From: Phenylobacterium sp.
GTDB lineage: Bacteria > Pseudomonadota > Alphaproteobacteria > Caulobacterales > Caulobacteraceae
Reading direction: 5' to 3'
Assembly: GCA_028290925.1 (NCBI GenBank)
Contig: JAQGIX010000189.1
Span: 1-10,468, forward strand
Length of the DNA stretch: 10,468 nucleotides
Shown here piece after piece: positions 1 to 6,364 of this stretch (positions within the stretch are counted from its first letter, which is position 1; every line of letters starts with the position of its first letter). The translations under genes were made by a program, and so were the position numbers. The notes beneath the pieces are model-generated. The model was not told the origin of the DNA and searched no databases. It was given only the letters and a program-made list of their open reading frames with translations.

Positions 1-391
1 GTTCTTCATCGACCGGGCGAGCGCCTACGCCAAGGACCGCCAGGTGTTCGGCCGCCCGATCGGCCAGAACCAGGGCGTGCAGTTCCCGATCGCCCGCGCC
101 TACGTCCAGATGACCGCGGCCGCCCACATGGTCGACCATTCGGCGGCGCTGTTCGAGGCCGGCGAGCCCTGCGGGACCGAGGCCAACATGGCCAAGCTCA
201 CCGCGTCGGAAGCCTCCTGGTACGCCGCCGACATGGCGCTGCAGACCCACGGCGGCTTCGGCTTCGCCGAGGAGTTCGACATCGAGCGCAAGTTCCGCGA
301 GACGCGGCTTTACCAAGTGGCGCCGATCTCCACGAACCTCATCCTCAGCCACGTGGCCACCCACGTGCTGGACCTGCCGAAGAGCTTCTGA
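1..391 (+). CDS. Acyl-CoA dehydrogenase, C-terminal part (5' truncated by window)
   Basis: This is the last 129 codons of an acyl-CoA dehydrogenase, a flavoenzyme that introduces the alpha-beta double bond into an acyl-CoA. The reading frame is open from base 2, so the gene starts upstream of the window. Visible family features are the DRQVFGRPIGQNQGVQ stretch (about residues 13-28 of the fragment), typical of the FAD-binding C-terminal helical domain, and the QTHGGFGFAEEF stretch near residues 82-93, matching the conserved Q.hGG.Gf motif. The segment reading RLYQVAPIST occupies the place where many family members have YEGT, whose Glu is the catalytic base, so that Glu is absent here. The stop overlaps the start of the next gene (TGATG, 389-393), which indicates translational coupling with an enoyl-CoA hydratase and a shared acyl-CoA degradation role. 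Substrate chain type cannot be told. Confidence 0.93.
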   Translation, partial: FFIDRASAYAKDRQVFGRPIGQNQGVQFPIARAYVQMTAAAHMVDHSAALFEAGEPCGTEANMAKLTASEASWYAADMALQTHGGFGFAEEFDIERKFRETRLYQVAPISTNLILSHVATHVLDLPKSF

Positions 392-1170
392 TGCCCGAAA
401 CGATCAAGCTCGAAGAGCCCGTTCCCGGCGTGGCCGTGGTGGCCTTCAACCGGCCGGAGGTGGCCAATGCGCTGTCCACCCAGATGGGGCTGGAGCTGGT
501 GGAGGCCTGGACGGCGCTCGCCGCCCGCCCCGACCTGCGCTGCGTGATCCTGCGCGGCGAGGGCAAGCACTTCCAGGCCGGCGCCGACCTCAAGGAACGC
601 AACGGCATGACCGATGCGGCCTGGGCCGAGCAGCACAAGGTGTTCGAGGCCATGGTCCGCGCCCAGCTGGCGGTGCCGGTTCCGATCATCGCGGCGGTGA
701 ACGGGGCGGCCATGGGCGGCGGCTGCGAGATGGCGCTCGCCTGCGACTTCGCCTACGCGGCCGACACCGCGCGCTTCGGCCTGCCGGAGGTGGGCCTGGG
801 CATCATGCCGGGCCTGGGCGGCACCCAGCTCCTGACCCGCTCGGTGGGCGAGCGCCGCGCCGTGGAGATCCTGGTGAGCGGCCGGCCGCTGTCGGCCCAG
901 GAGGCGCTGGAGGCGGGGATCGTCAACCGGGTGGTCGCGGCCGACCAGCTGATGGTCGCGGTGATGGAGACCGCCACCCGCATCGCCGCCAACGCGCCGC
1001 TGTCGGTGCGGGCGCTGAAGCACGTGGTCCATGAGGGCCATTCCATGGACCTGGCGGCCGCGATGGAGCTGGAGCTGGCGCAGTACAACCGGCTGTTCAA
1101 GACCACCGACCGCCGCGAGGGGATCGCCAGCTTCAACGAAAAGCGAACCCCGGCGTTTCGCGGCGAGTGA
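391..1170 (+). CDS. Enoyl-CoA hydratase/isomerase (crotonase family)
   Basis: A complete 259-residue crotonase-fold protein, the usual length for the family. It probably hydrates or isomerises an enoyl-CoA produced by the dehydrogenase encoded just upstream. The oxyanion-hole region AGADL is at residues 63-67 (A63) and pairs with G110 in the GGGCEM stretch. Both classical acid/base glutamates of hydratases are in place: E113 in GGGCEMALACDF and E133 in LPEVGLGIMPGLGG. This supports hydratase activity rather than a one-Glu isomerase or dehalogenase. The C-terminal helical region (about 195-259) carries the usual NAPLSVRALK segment. The ATG overlaps the preceding stop by one base, and a purine-rich GAAGAG lies a short distance upstream. 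The role is inferred from family and context, since crotonases have varied substrates. Confidence 0.95.
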   Translation: MPETIKLEEPVPGVAVVAFNRPEVANALSTQMGLELVEAWTALAARPDLRCVILRGEGKHFQAGADLKERNGMTDAAWAEQHKVFEAMVRAQLAVPVPIIAAVNGAAMGGGCEMALACDFAYAADTARFGLPEVGLGIMPGLGGTQLLTRSVGERRAVEILVSGRPLSAQEALEAGIVNRVVAADQLMVAVMETATRIAANAPLSVRALKHVVHEGHSMDLAAAMELELAQYNRLFKTTDRREGIASFNEKRTPAFRGE

Positions 1171-1207
1171 ACCAATCGGCCGCCTCGCGCGTAGGGCTGC
1201 GAAGAGT

Positions 1208-1212
1208 GGGAG
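1208..1212 (+). promoter_or_regulatory. Ribosome binding site of the 79-residue exported protein
   Basis: GGGAG lies seven bases before the ATG at 1220. It fixes that ATG as the start instead of an upstream in-frame ATG at 1031 that lies inside the hydratase gene. Confidence 0.7.
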
Positions 1213-1219
1213 ATTTCCG

Positions 1220-1459
1220 ATGAAGCTTCTCGTCGCCGCCGCGGCCTGCGCCGCGCTCGCGCTGTCCGCCTCCTCCGCCGCCGACGCCAAGGGCTGCCTC
1301 AAAGGCGCCGCCGTGGGCGGGGTGGCGGGCCATTTCATGGGCCATCATCCCGTCGCCGGCGCGGCGGTGGGCTGCGCCGTCGGCCACCACCAGGCGACCA
1401 AGAAGGCCAAGGCCGCGCAGGCCGCCGCGGCGCAACCCGCGCCCGCCCCGAAGCGCTAG
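1220..1459 (+). CDS. Small exported Gly/His-rich protein of unknown function
   Basis: A 79-residue protein. An N-terminal signal peptide (MKLLVAAAAC followed by an Ala/Leu/Ser core) ends in ADA, with probable cleavage after residue 23, so the mature protein would be about 56 residues in the periplasm or envelope. The mature part starts KGCLKGAAVGG and has two similar units, about residues 29-43 (GAAVGGVAGHFMGHH) and 47-57 (GAAVGCAVGHH). The small-residue spacing resembles a glycine zipper. It has two cysteines (C26, C52) and five histidines clustered as GH or GHH, then a Lys/Ala/Pro tail. From memory, similar short proteins occur in other alphaproteobacteria without an assigned role. The start is set by a GGGAG Shine-Dalgarno. 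The gene is 49 bases after the hydratase stop and may be cotranscribed with it. Membrane association or metal binding are guesses. Confidence 0.82.
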   Translation: MKLLVAAAACAALALSASSAADAKGCLKGAAVGGVAGHFMGHHPVAGAAVGCAVGHHQATKKAKAAQAAAAQPAPAPKR

Positions 1460-1545
1460 GACCGGCCGTCGCCCGGAGGCCAGCGCGCAGACCGGCTGAG
1501 CGGCGGCAGTTTCGGGTCGCTCGGCACGGGATTAGGGTGGGGCTC

Positions 1546-1550
1546 GGAGG
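1546..1550 (+). promoter_or_regulatory. Ribosome binding site setting the 1558 start
   Basis: GGAGG is followed by a seven-base spacer and ATG at 1558. This favours the ATG over the in-frame GTG at 1537, which would put extra residues before the signal peptide. Confidence 0.75.
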
Positions 1551-1557
1551 TACGCTG

Positions 1558-1992
1558 ATGGCCTATCTGACCCGACCGATCCGCTCCGCGGCGATCGCCG
1601 CCGCGCTGCTCGCCGCCTCGCCCGCACTGGCCCAGACCGCGCCGCCGGACGCCACCATCGACCTGAGCGGCCGCTCGGTCGCCGTGGCGGTGGGGTACAC
1701 CTGGACGCACGGGACGCTGCGCTATCACGGCAAGGCCTATCCGCTGAACGTCAGCGGCATCTCGGTGTTCGACATGGGGAGCAGCAAGTTCAGCGCCCAT
1801 GCCGCCGTCTACAACCTGCACCTCGTGCACGACATCAACGGCGTCTACCAGGCCCTGGACGTCGGCGCCGCGGGGGGTGGCGGCGGCGGCAGGCTGGAAA
1901 ACGATCGGGGCGTGCAGATCCGGATGTACGCCTCGGGCGCCGGCCTGCAGTTCAAGTTGGCCCCCGAGGGGGTGACCATCCATCAGAAGTAG
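1558..1992 (+). CDS. Exported protein of unknown function with a six-glycine run
   Basis: A 144-residue protein. Residues 1-25 form a signal peptide (basic TRPIR, an Ala/Leu core, then SPALA before Q26), so the mature protein is secreted to the periplasm or outer membrane. The mature part alternates polar and hydrophobic residues (VAVAVGYTWTHGTLRYHG, 41-58), suggesting beta structure. A segment with AAVYNLHLVHDINGVYQAL (82-100) follows, then six consecutive glycines at 106-111 and a closing strand-like segment (GLQFKLAPEGVTIHQK, 129-144). I recall unnamed exported proteins with this YNL...NG.Y...GGGG...G.QI order in Proteobacteria, but I cannot assign a Pfam family with certainty. A good GGAGG ribosome site supports the start. 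It lies 98 bases after the small exported gene and 58 bases before glcD, with nothing tying it to glycolate oxidation. Confidence 0.82.
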   Translation: MAYLTRPIRSAAIAAALLAASPALAQTAPPDATIDLSGRSVAVAVGYTWTHGTLRYHGKAYPLNVSGISVFDMGSSKFSAHAAVYNLHLVHDINGVYQALDVGAAGGGGGGRLENDRGVQIRMYASGAGLQFKLAPEGVTIHQK

Positions 1993-2050
1993 GCGGCGCC
2001 GGCGTGTCATCGCTGGGCCGCTTTCGCCAATCGCGGTACTTCTGGCCTCG

Positions 2051-3538
2051 ATGAGGATGCCCGCGCCCGACGTCGAGCTGATCGCCCGCAAGGCCGAGAT
2101 CCTGCGCGCGCTTCGCAAGCTGGTCCCGGGCGAGGGTGTGATCGGCGAGGCCGACGGGCTGATCCCCTATGAGTCCGACGGGTTGTCCGCCTATCGCCAG
2201 ACCCCGCTGGCGGTGGTGCTGCCGGAGACCACCGAGCAGGTTTCGGCGGTGCTCGCCTGGTGCCAGGCGAGCGGGGTCAAGGTGGTGCCGCGCGGGGCCG
2301 GGACGTCGCTGTCGGGCGGCGCGCTGCCGCTGCAGGACGGCATCATCCTGGGGATGGCCAAGTTCAACCGCATCCTGGACGTGGACTACGACAACCGCTG
2401 CGCCGTGGTGCAGCCGGGGGTCACCAACCTGGCGATCAGCGCCGCCGTCCAGGCCGACGGCTTCTACTATGCGCCCGATCCGTCGAGCCAGATCGCCTGC
2501 ACCATCGGCGGCAATGTGGCGGAGAACTCCGGCGGGGTGCACTGCCTGAAGTACGGGCTGACCACCAACAACCTGCTGGGCTGCGAGCTGGTGCTGATGG
2601 ACGGCCAGGTGGTGCGGCTGGGCGGCCGCGGCTACGACGCCGCCGGCTACGACCTGCTGGGCCTAGTCACCGGCTCGGAGGGGCTGCTGGGCGTGGTGAC
2701 CGAAGTCACGGTGCGGCTGCTGCCGACGCCGCAGACGGCGCGGGCGCTGCTGCTGGGCTTCCCCACAGTGGAGGCGGCGGGCGCCACGGTGGGCGACATC
2801 ATCGCCGCGGGCATCATCCCGGCCGGGCTGGAGATGATGGACAAGCCCGCCATCCAGGCGGCCGAGGCCTTCGTCGAGGCGGGCTATCCGACGCAGGCCG
2901 AGGCGCTGCTGATCGTCGAGCTGGACGGACCGGCGGCCGAGTGCGCCGAGCTCGCCGGCCACGTGAAGGCGCTGGCGCACGCCCGGGGCGCGGATTTCAT
3001 CCGCGTGTCGCGCGACGAAGCGGAACGGCTGAGGTTCTGGGCCGGGCGCAAGGCGGCGTTCCCGGCGGTGGGGCGGCTGTCGCCGGACTACTACTGCATG
3101 GACGGCACCATCCCGCGCCGCCAGCTGCCGCATGTGCTGACCCGCATCCACGAGATGAGCCGCCAGTACGGCCTGGGCGTGGCCAACGTGTTCCACGCCG
3201 GCGACGGCAACCTACACCCCTTGATCCTCTACGACATCGAGAAGGACGGCGAGCTGGAGCGGGCCGAGGCCTTCGGCGCCGACATCCTGAAGCTCTGCGT
3301 GGCGGTGGGCGGGGTGCTGACCGGCGAGCACGGGGTGGGCGTCGAGAAGCGCGACCTGATGGGCGAGATGTTCGACGAGACGGACCTCGCCTGCCAGCAG
3401 CGGCTGAAGTGCGCCTTCGATCCAGATTCCCTGCTCAATCCGGGCAAGGTGTTCCCGACGCTGCACCGCTGCGCCGAGCTCGGCCGGGTGCACGTCCACC
3501 GCGGGAAGATCGCCTTCCCAGAACTGCCCAGGTTCTGA
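2051..3538 (+). CDS. glcD: Glycolate oxidase FAD-binding subunit GlcD
   Basis: A 495-residue protein, close to the roughly 499 residues of E. coli GlcD. It is the main flavin subunit that oxidises glycolate to glyoxylate (related enzymes use D-lactate), with electrons passing through GlcE/GlcF to the membrane quinone pool. The FAD-binding PCMH-type domain covers about residues 50-225, including PRGAGTSLSGGALP (80-93), the IGGNVAENSGG stretch (152-162) and TGSEGLLGVVTE (207-218). The FAD-linked oxidase C-terminal domain follows, with HAGDGNLHP (382-390), TGEHGVGVEKR (424-434) and DPDSLLNPGKVFP (457-469). No Shine-Dalgarno precedes the ATG at 2051, and an in-frame ATG at 2057 (MPAPDVEL) is an equally good start. 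The last base of its stop is the first base of glcE. No regulator gene such as glcC is adjacent. Confidence 0.96.
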   Translation: MRMPAPDVELIARKAEILRALRKLVPGEGVIGEADGLIPYESDGLSAYRQTPLAVVLPETTEQVSAVLAWCQASGVKVVPRGAGTSLSGGALPLQDGIILGMAKFNRILDVDYDNRCAVVQPGVTNLAISAAVQADGFYYAPDPSSQIACTIGGNVAENSGGVHCLKYGLTTNNLLGCELVLMDGQVVRLGGRGYDAAGYDLLGLVTGSEGLLGVVTEVTVRLLPTPQTARALLLGFPTVEAAGATVGDIIAAGIIPAGLEMMDKPAIQAAEAFVEAGYPTQAEALLIVELDGPAAECAELAGHVKALAHARGADFIRVSRDEAERLRFWAGRKAAFPAVGRLSPDYYCMDGTIPRRQLPHVLTRIHEMSRQYGLGVANVFHAGDGNLHPLILYDIEKDGELERAEAFGADILKLCVAVGGVLTGEHGVGVEKRDLMGEMFDETDLACQQRLKCAFDPDSLLNPGKVFPTLHRCAELGRVHVHRGKIAFPELPRF

Positions 3539-4710
3539 TGTCGGAGACCCTCATCCGCACCCTCGAACCCACCACGCCGGACGAGGTGCTGGAGGCCGTG
3601 GCCGAGGCGGCCGCCGGCAAGCGGCGGATCGAGGTGGTGGGCGGCGGGACCAAGCGCGGGGTGGGCAAGGTCGAGCGGCCGGACCTGGTGCTGAGCCTCG
3701 CGGCCCTCGACGCCGTGCTCGACTATGCGCCGGAGGAGCTGGTGCTGACCGCGCGGCCGGGGGTCAAGCTGAAGGACCTGGAGAAGCTGGTCGCCTCGGA
3801 GGGCCAGATGCTGGCCTTCGAGCCGCCGCGGCTGGCCAAGCTGCTGGGCGCCAAGGGCGAGCCGACCCTGGGCGGGGCGCTGGCCGCCAACCTCTCCGGC
3901 CCGAGGCGGGTGCGCGCCGGGGCGGCGCGGGACCACCTGCTGGGCTTCGCCGCGGTGAGCGGCCGGGGCGAGGCCTTCAAGGCCGGCGGCAAGGTGGTGA
4001 AGAACGTCACCGGCTACGACATCGCCAAGCTGATGACCGGCTCCTGGGGCACGCTGGCGGTCATGACCGAGGTGACGATCAAGGTCCTGCCCAAGCCGAA
4101 GACGGAGGCGACGGTGCTGATCTTCGGCCTGGAGGACCGGCGCGCGGTCGAGGCCATGGCGCGGGCCCTGAACGCGCCGGTGGAGGTCTCGGGCGCGGCC
4201 CACCTGCCGGTGGCGATCGCCGCGCGGGCCCCGCTGAAGGCGGAGATGGCGGTGACGGCGCTGAGGCTGGAAGGCTTCGACGCCTCGGTCGCCGCCCGCA
4301 TCGAGACGCTCGGCCAGGCGCTGAAGGACTTCGGACGGTGTGACGTGCTGCACGCCAAGCTCTCCCGCGACTTCTGGGCCCAGGTCCGTGAGGTGGAGGT
4401 GTTCCAGAAGGATCCGCGGCCGCTGTGGCGGGTCTCGGTCCCGCCGGCCTCGGGCTGGCGGATCGGCGAGGCGCTGTCGGGCGAGGTGGTCTACGACTGG
4501 GGCGGCGGCCTCGTCTGGGCGCTGTCGGAAGACGCCGCGGCGGTCCGCACCGCGGCCCGCGCCGCCGGCGGACACGCGAGTCTCTGGCGGGGCGAGGCGC
4601 CGCTCGCGGCCTTCGAGCCGCTGGACGGGGCGCTCGCGGCTCTGACCGCCCGGGTGAAGGCGGCCTTCGATCCGCACGGCATCCTCAACCCGGGACGACT
4701 GGGGGCCTGA
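3538..4710 (+). CDS. glcE: Glycolate oxidase FAD-binding subunit GlcE
   Basis: A 390-residue protein, somewhat longer than the roughly 350 residues of E. coli GlcE. It is the second flavin-domain subunit of membrane-linked glycolate oxidase and lacks the full catalytic C-terminal domain of GlcD. The PCMH-type FAD domain is at about residues 10-185. It shows VVGGGTKRGVG (33-43), TARPGVKLKDLEKLV (71-85), EPTLGGALAANLSGPRR (108-124), the strongly conserved GGKVVKNVTGYDIAKLMTGS (150-169) and GTLAVMTEVTIKVLPKP (171-187). The C-terminus FDPHGILNPGR (377-387) is the usual family ending. The reading frame is open far upstream within glcD in another frame. The start at 3538 was chosen because TGATG overlaps the glcD stop and the protein then begins like GlcE, with a conserved P-T-T-P-D-E-V segment. 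Confidence 0.95.
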   Translation: MSETLIRTLEPTTPDEVLEAVAEAAAGKRRIEVVGGGTKRGVGKVERPDLVLSLAALDAVLDYAPEELVLTARPGVKLKDLEKLVASEGQMLAFEPPRLAKLLGAKGEPTLGGALAANLSGPRRVRAGAARDHLLGFAAVSGRGEAFKAGGKVVKNVTGYDIAKLMTGSWGTLAVMTEVTIKVLPKPKTEATVLIFGLEDRRAVEAMARALNAPVEVSGAAHLPVAIAARAPLKAEMAVTALRLEGFDASVAARIETLGQALKDFGRCDVLHAKLSRDFWAQVREVEVFQKDPRPLWRVSVPPASGWRIGEALSGEVVYDWGGGLVWALSEDAAAVRTAARAAGGHASLWRGEAPLAAFEPLDGALAALTARVKAAFDPHGILNPGRLGA

Positions 4711-5990
4711 TGCGCACCGACTTCACCCCCGCCCAGCTGGCCGATCCGGACTATGCGGAGAGTCACGACACGATCCGCAAGTGCGTGCACTGCGGGTTCT
4801 GCACGGCGACCTGCCCGACCTATGTGCTGCTGGGCGACGAGCGCGACAGCCCGCGCGGCCGCATCGAGCTGATCCGCGCCATGCTGAAGAAGGGCGGGGC
4901 GCCGAGCCGCGACACGGTCACCCACATCGACCGCTGCCTGTCGTGCCTGGCCTGCGCCACCACCTGCCCGTCGGGCGTCGACTACGGCCAGCTGATCGGC
5001 CATGCGCGGGCCTATGTGGAGGCGAACTACAAGCGCCCCTGGCCCGAGCGGATCCTGCGCTGGGCGATCCCGGCGGTGATGACCCGGCCCGGACGGCTGC
5101 GCGCCGGCCTGGCGCTCGGCCGCGCGGCCCAGGGTTTCACGCCCTGGCTGGAGCGGCTGAAGCTCGGCAGCCTGGTCGCCCTGCTGCGGCTCGTGCCGCC
5201 GACGACGAAGACGCCGCGCGGGGTGGGGACCTATCCGGCGGTGGAGGAACGGCGCGGCCGGGTGATCCTGCTGCAGGGTTGCGTCGAGCCCGCCATGGCC
5301 CCGCAGGTGCGCGAGGCGGCCATCCGGCTCCTGGCGCGGTCAGGCTTCGACGTGGTGCTGGCGGGCGGCGAGGGGTGCTGCGGGGCGCTCTCCGAGCATC
5401 TCGGGCGGCCTGAGGAGGCGTGCGGCCTGGCGCGGCGCAACCTGCGCGCCTGGGAGGAGGCCGGCGAGGTGGACGCCATCGTCACCACCGCCGCCGGCTG
5501 CGGCACGACCCTGAAGGGTTACGGCCACCTGCTGGGCGCGGAGGGCGCCGGCGCGGCGGCCAAGGCGCGCGACATCCTGGAATTCCTGGGCGAGGTCGGT
5601 TTACCGCCCATCGCCAATCCGCAGGGCTTCAGCGTCGCCTATCACGCGCCCTGCTCGCTGCAGCACGGCCAGCAGGTGAAGGCCGGGCCGGCGCGGCTGC
5701 TGGCGGAGGCGGGCTACGATGTCCGCGAGGTTCCGGAAGGTCACCTCTGCTGCGGCTCGGCGGGGGTCTACAACATCCTGCAGCCGGCGCTGGCGACGCA
5801 GCTGCGCGACCGCAAGGCGGCCAACATCGCCCGCACCGGCGCGGTGGTGGTGGCCGCCGGCAACGTCGGCTGCATGGCGCAGATCGCGCCCGCGCTGTCG
5901 GCCCCGGTGGTGCATCCGGTGGAATTGCTGGACTGGGCCACGGGCGGCCCGCGCCCGGAGGCGCTGGACCGTCTGCAGGTGCGCGGTTAG
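4710..5990 (+). CDS. glcF: Glycolate oxidase iron-sulfur subunit GlcF
   Basis: A 426-residue protein that carries electrons from the flavin subunits to the membrane. Two 4Fe-4S ferredoxin-type motifs are complete: C25-C28-C31-C35 and C76-C79-C82-C86, both CxxCxxCxxxCP. Residues about 105-165 are rich in Trp, Arg and Leu and look amphipathic, suiting attachment to the inner membrane. Two cysteine-rich CCG domains follow, with C191/C223-C224-G/C264 and C315/C347-C348-G/C388. These are typical of the GlcF/LldE/HdrB group. TGATG overlaps the glcE stop and a GGGGG run lies just upstream of the ATG, indicating tight coupling and balanced subunit synthesis. The gene ends the operon, and only six bases separate its stop from the stop of a possible minus-strand gene. 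Confidence 0.96.
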   Translation: MRTDFTPAQLADPDYAESHDTIRKCVHCGFCTATCPTYVLLGDERDSPRGRIELIRAMLKKGGAPSRDTVTHIDRCLSCLACATTCPSGVDYGQLIGHARAYVEANYKRPWPERILRWAIPAVMTRPGRLRAGLALGRAAQGFTPWLERLKLGSLVALLRLVPPTTKTPRGVGTYPAVEERRGRVILLQGCVEPAMAPQVREAAIRLLARSGFDVVLAGGEGCCGALSEHLGRPEEACGLARRNLRAWEEAGEVDAIVTTAAGCGTTLKGYGHLLGAEGAGAAAKARDILEFLGEVGLPPIANPQGFSVAYHAPCSLQHGQQVKAGPARLLAEAGYDVREVPEGHLCCGSAGVYNILQPALATQLRDRKAANIARTGAVVVAAGNVGCMAQIAPALSAPVVHPVELLDWATGGPRPEALDRLQVRG

Positions 5991-5996
5991 CGGAGC

Positions 5997-6221
5997 TCAG
6001 ATCGCCGCGAAGCAGTCCGCGATGACCTTGTCCGCCGGGATCGGCGCTTCCGCCCCGCCCATGCCGCCCGGAGGCCGGCGGGAGCTTACGAAGTGTCCGA
6101 ACCCCGGAGGGAACCCCTTCGGGCGGACAGGCTTCTTGGAAATGGACCGGAGGCGCCCGAGCAGGTCGTCGAGAGTCTCGCTCGATCCCGTGAGGTCTGG
6201 TTTCAGCTGCCGGTGGGTCAT
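5997..6221 (-). CDS. Possible 74-residue protein of unknown function
   Basis: This small ORF occupies most of the 374-base gap between glcF and the next plus-strand gene, so it is not the shadow of a larger gene. The protein starts MTHRQLKPDLTGSSETLDDL. It has a possible short helix at about residues 14-29 (SSETLDDLLGRLRSIS), a basic stretch SKKPVRPK (29-36), a Pro/Gly-rich middle (residues 37-62), and an AlaAspLysValIleAlaAspCysPheAlaAlaIle end with one cysteine. Third codon positions are mostly G or C, as in the neighbouring genes. It has no signal peptide, membrane segment or recognised domain. No Shine-Dalgarno precedes the ATG, so it would need weak or leaderless initiation. It is convergent with glcF. 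I do not recognise the family, and it may be non-coding. Confidence 0.45.
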   Translation of the reverse strand: MTHRQLKPDLTGSSETLDDLLGRLRSISKKPVRPKGFPPGFGHFVSSRRPPGGMGGAEAPIPADKVIADCFAAI

Positions 6222-6259
6222 GCCGGCGTTATGCCATTTTCTGCGACATCACGCCACAG

Positions 6260-6276
6260 CTAACAGATCGTTAACC
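6260..6276. promoter_or_regulatory. CtrA-like binding box
   Basis: The sequence reads CTAA, seven bases, TTAACC. This matches seven of the eight fixed bases of the Caulobacter CtrA consensus TTAA-N7-TTAA, and the second half extends to TTAACC as in strong half-sites. It lies between divergent genes, as expected for an operator, but short AT-rich consensus matches can arise by chance. Confidence 0.4.
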
Positions 6277-6297
6277 TGCTTTTTTGGGCGCCGGACT

Positions 6298-6302
6298 GAT
6301 TC
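6298..6302. promoter_or_regulatory. GANTC (CcrM-type) methylation site
   Basis: GATTC fits the GANTC target of the cell-cycle methyltransferase CcrM found in many alphaproteobacteria. It sits directly before TTGACC and 22 bases from the CtrA-like box. Other GANTC sites occur inside genes in this window, so only its promoter position is notable. Confidence 0.4.
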
Positions 6303-6364
6303 GTTGACCGAAAATGCCGCTACGGCCAAGGTTCGCCGCCTTACAGTCAAGGTTAGGGTTGCAC

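Larger units (their letters stand above)
6222..6364. promoter_or_regulatory. Divergent intergenic control region
   Basis: This 143-base gap separates the minus-strand 74-residue ORF from the plus-strand glutathione S-transferase gene. It is clearly richer in A and T than the rest of the window. It contains a CtrA-like box (6260-6276), a T6 run (6280-6285), a GATTC (GANTC) site (6298-6302), and TTGACC (6304-6309), a candidate -35 element for the plus strand. No convincing -10 follows TTGACC at standard spacing. The heptamer CAAGGTT occurs twice shortly before the transferase start. Confidence 0.5.

Noticed and set aside
310..1338. 342-codon minus-strand ORF across the dehydrogenase/hydratase junction
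   Set aside because: It is antisense to well-supported genes, rich in Arg, Gly, His and Ala, and shows no domain. It is a product of high GC content.
2260..3537. Long plus-strand extension upstream of GlcE in the same frame (an 816-codon ORF)
   Set aside because: It reads glcD in a wrong frame and gives Arg/Gly/Ala-rich sequence. The true GlcE start is the TGATG at 3538.
3229..4677. 482-codon minus-strand ORF over glcD/glcE
   Set aside because: It is antisense to glcE, whose conserved FAD-domain motifs explain the region. The translation is low-complexity and His/Arg-rich.
6064..6081. GC-rich hairpin (CCGCC...GGCGG) downstream of glcF as a terminator
   Set aside because: No T-run follows it, it lies 74 bases past the stop, and it falls within the possible small minus-strand gene. 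Such hairpins are expected by chance at this GC content.
6261..6285. TAAC...GTTA inverted repeat plus T6 as a Rho-independent terminator
   Set aside because: The stem is only four AT-rich pairs and the T-run is not adjacent to it. The CtrA-like reading fits the bases better.
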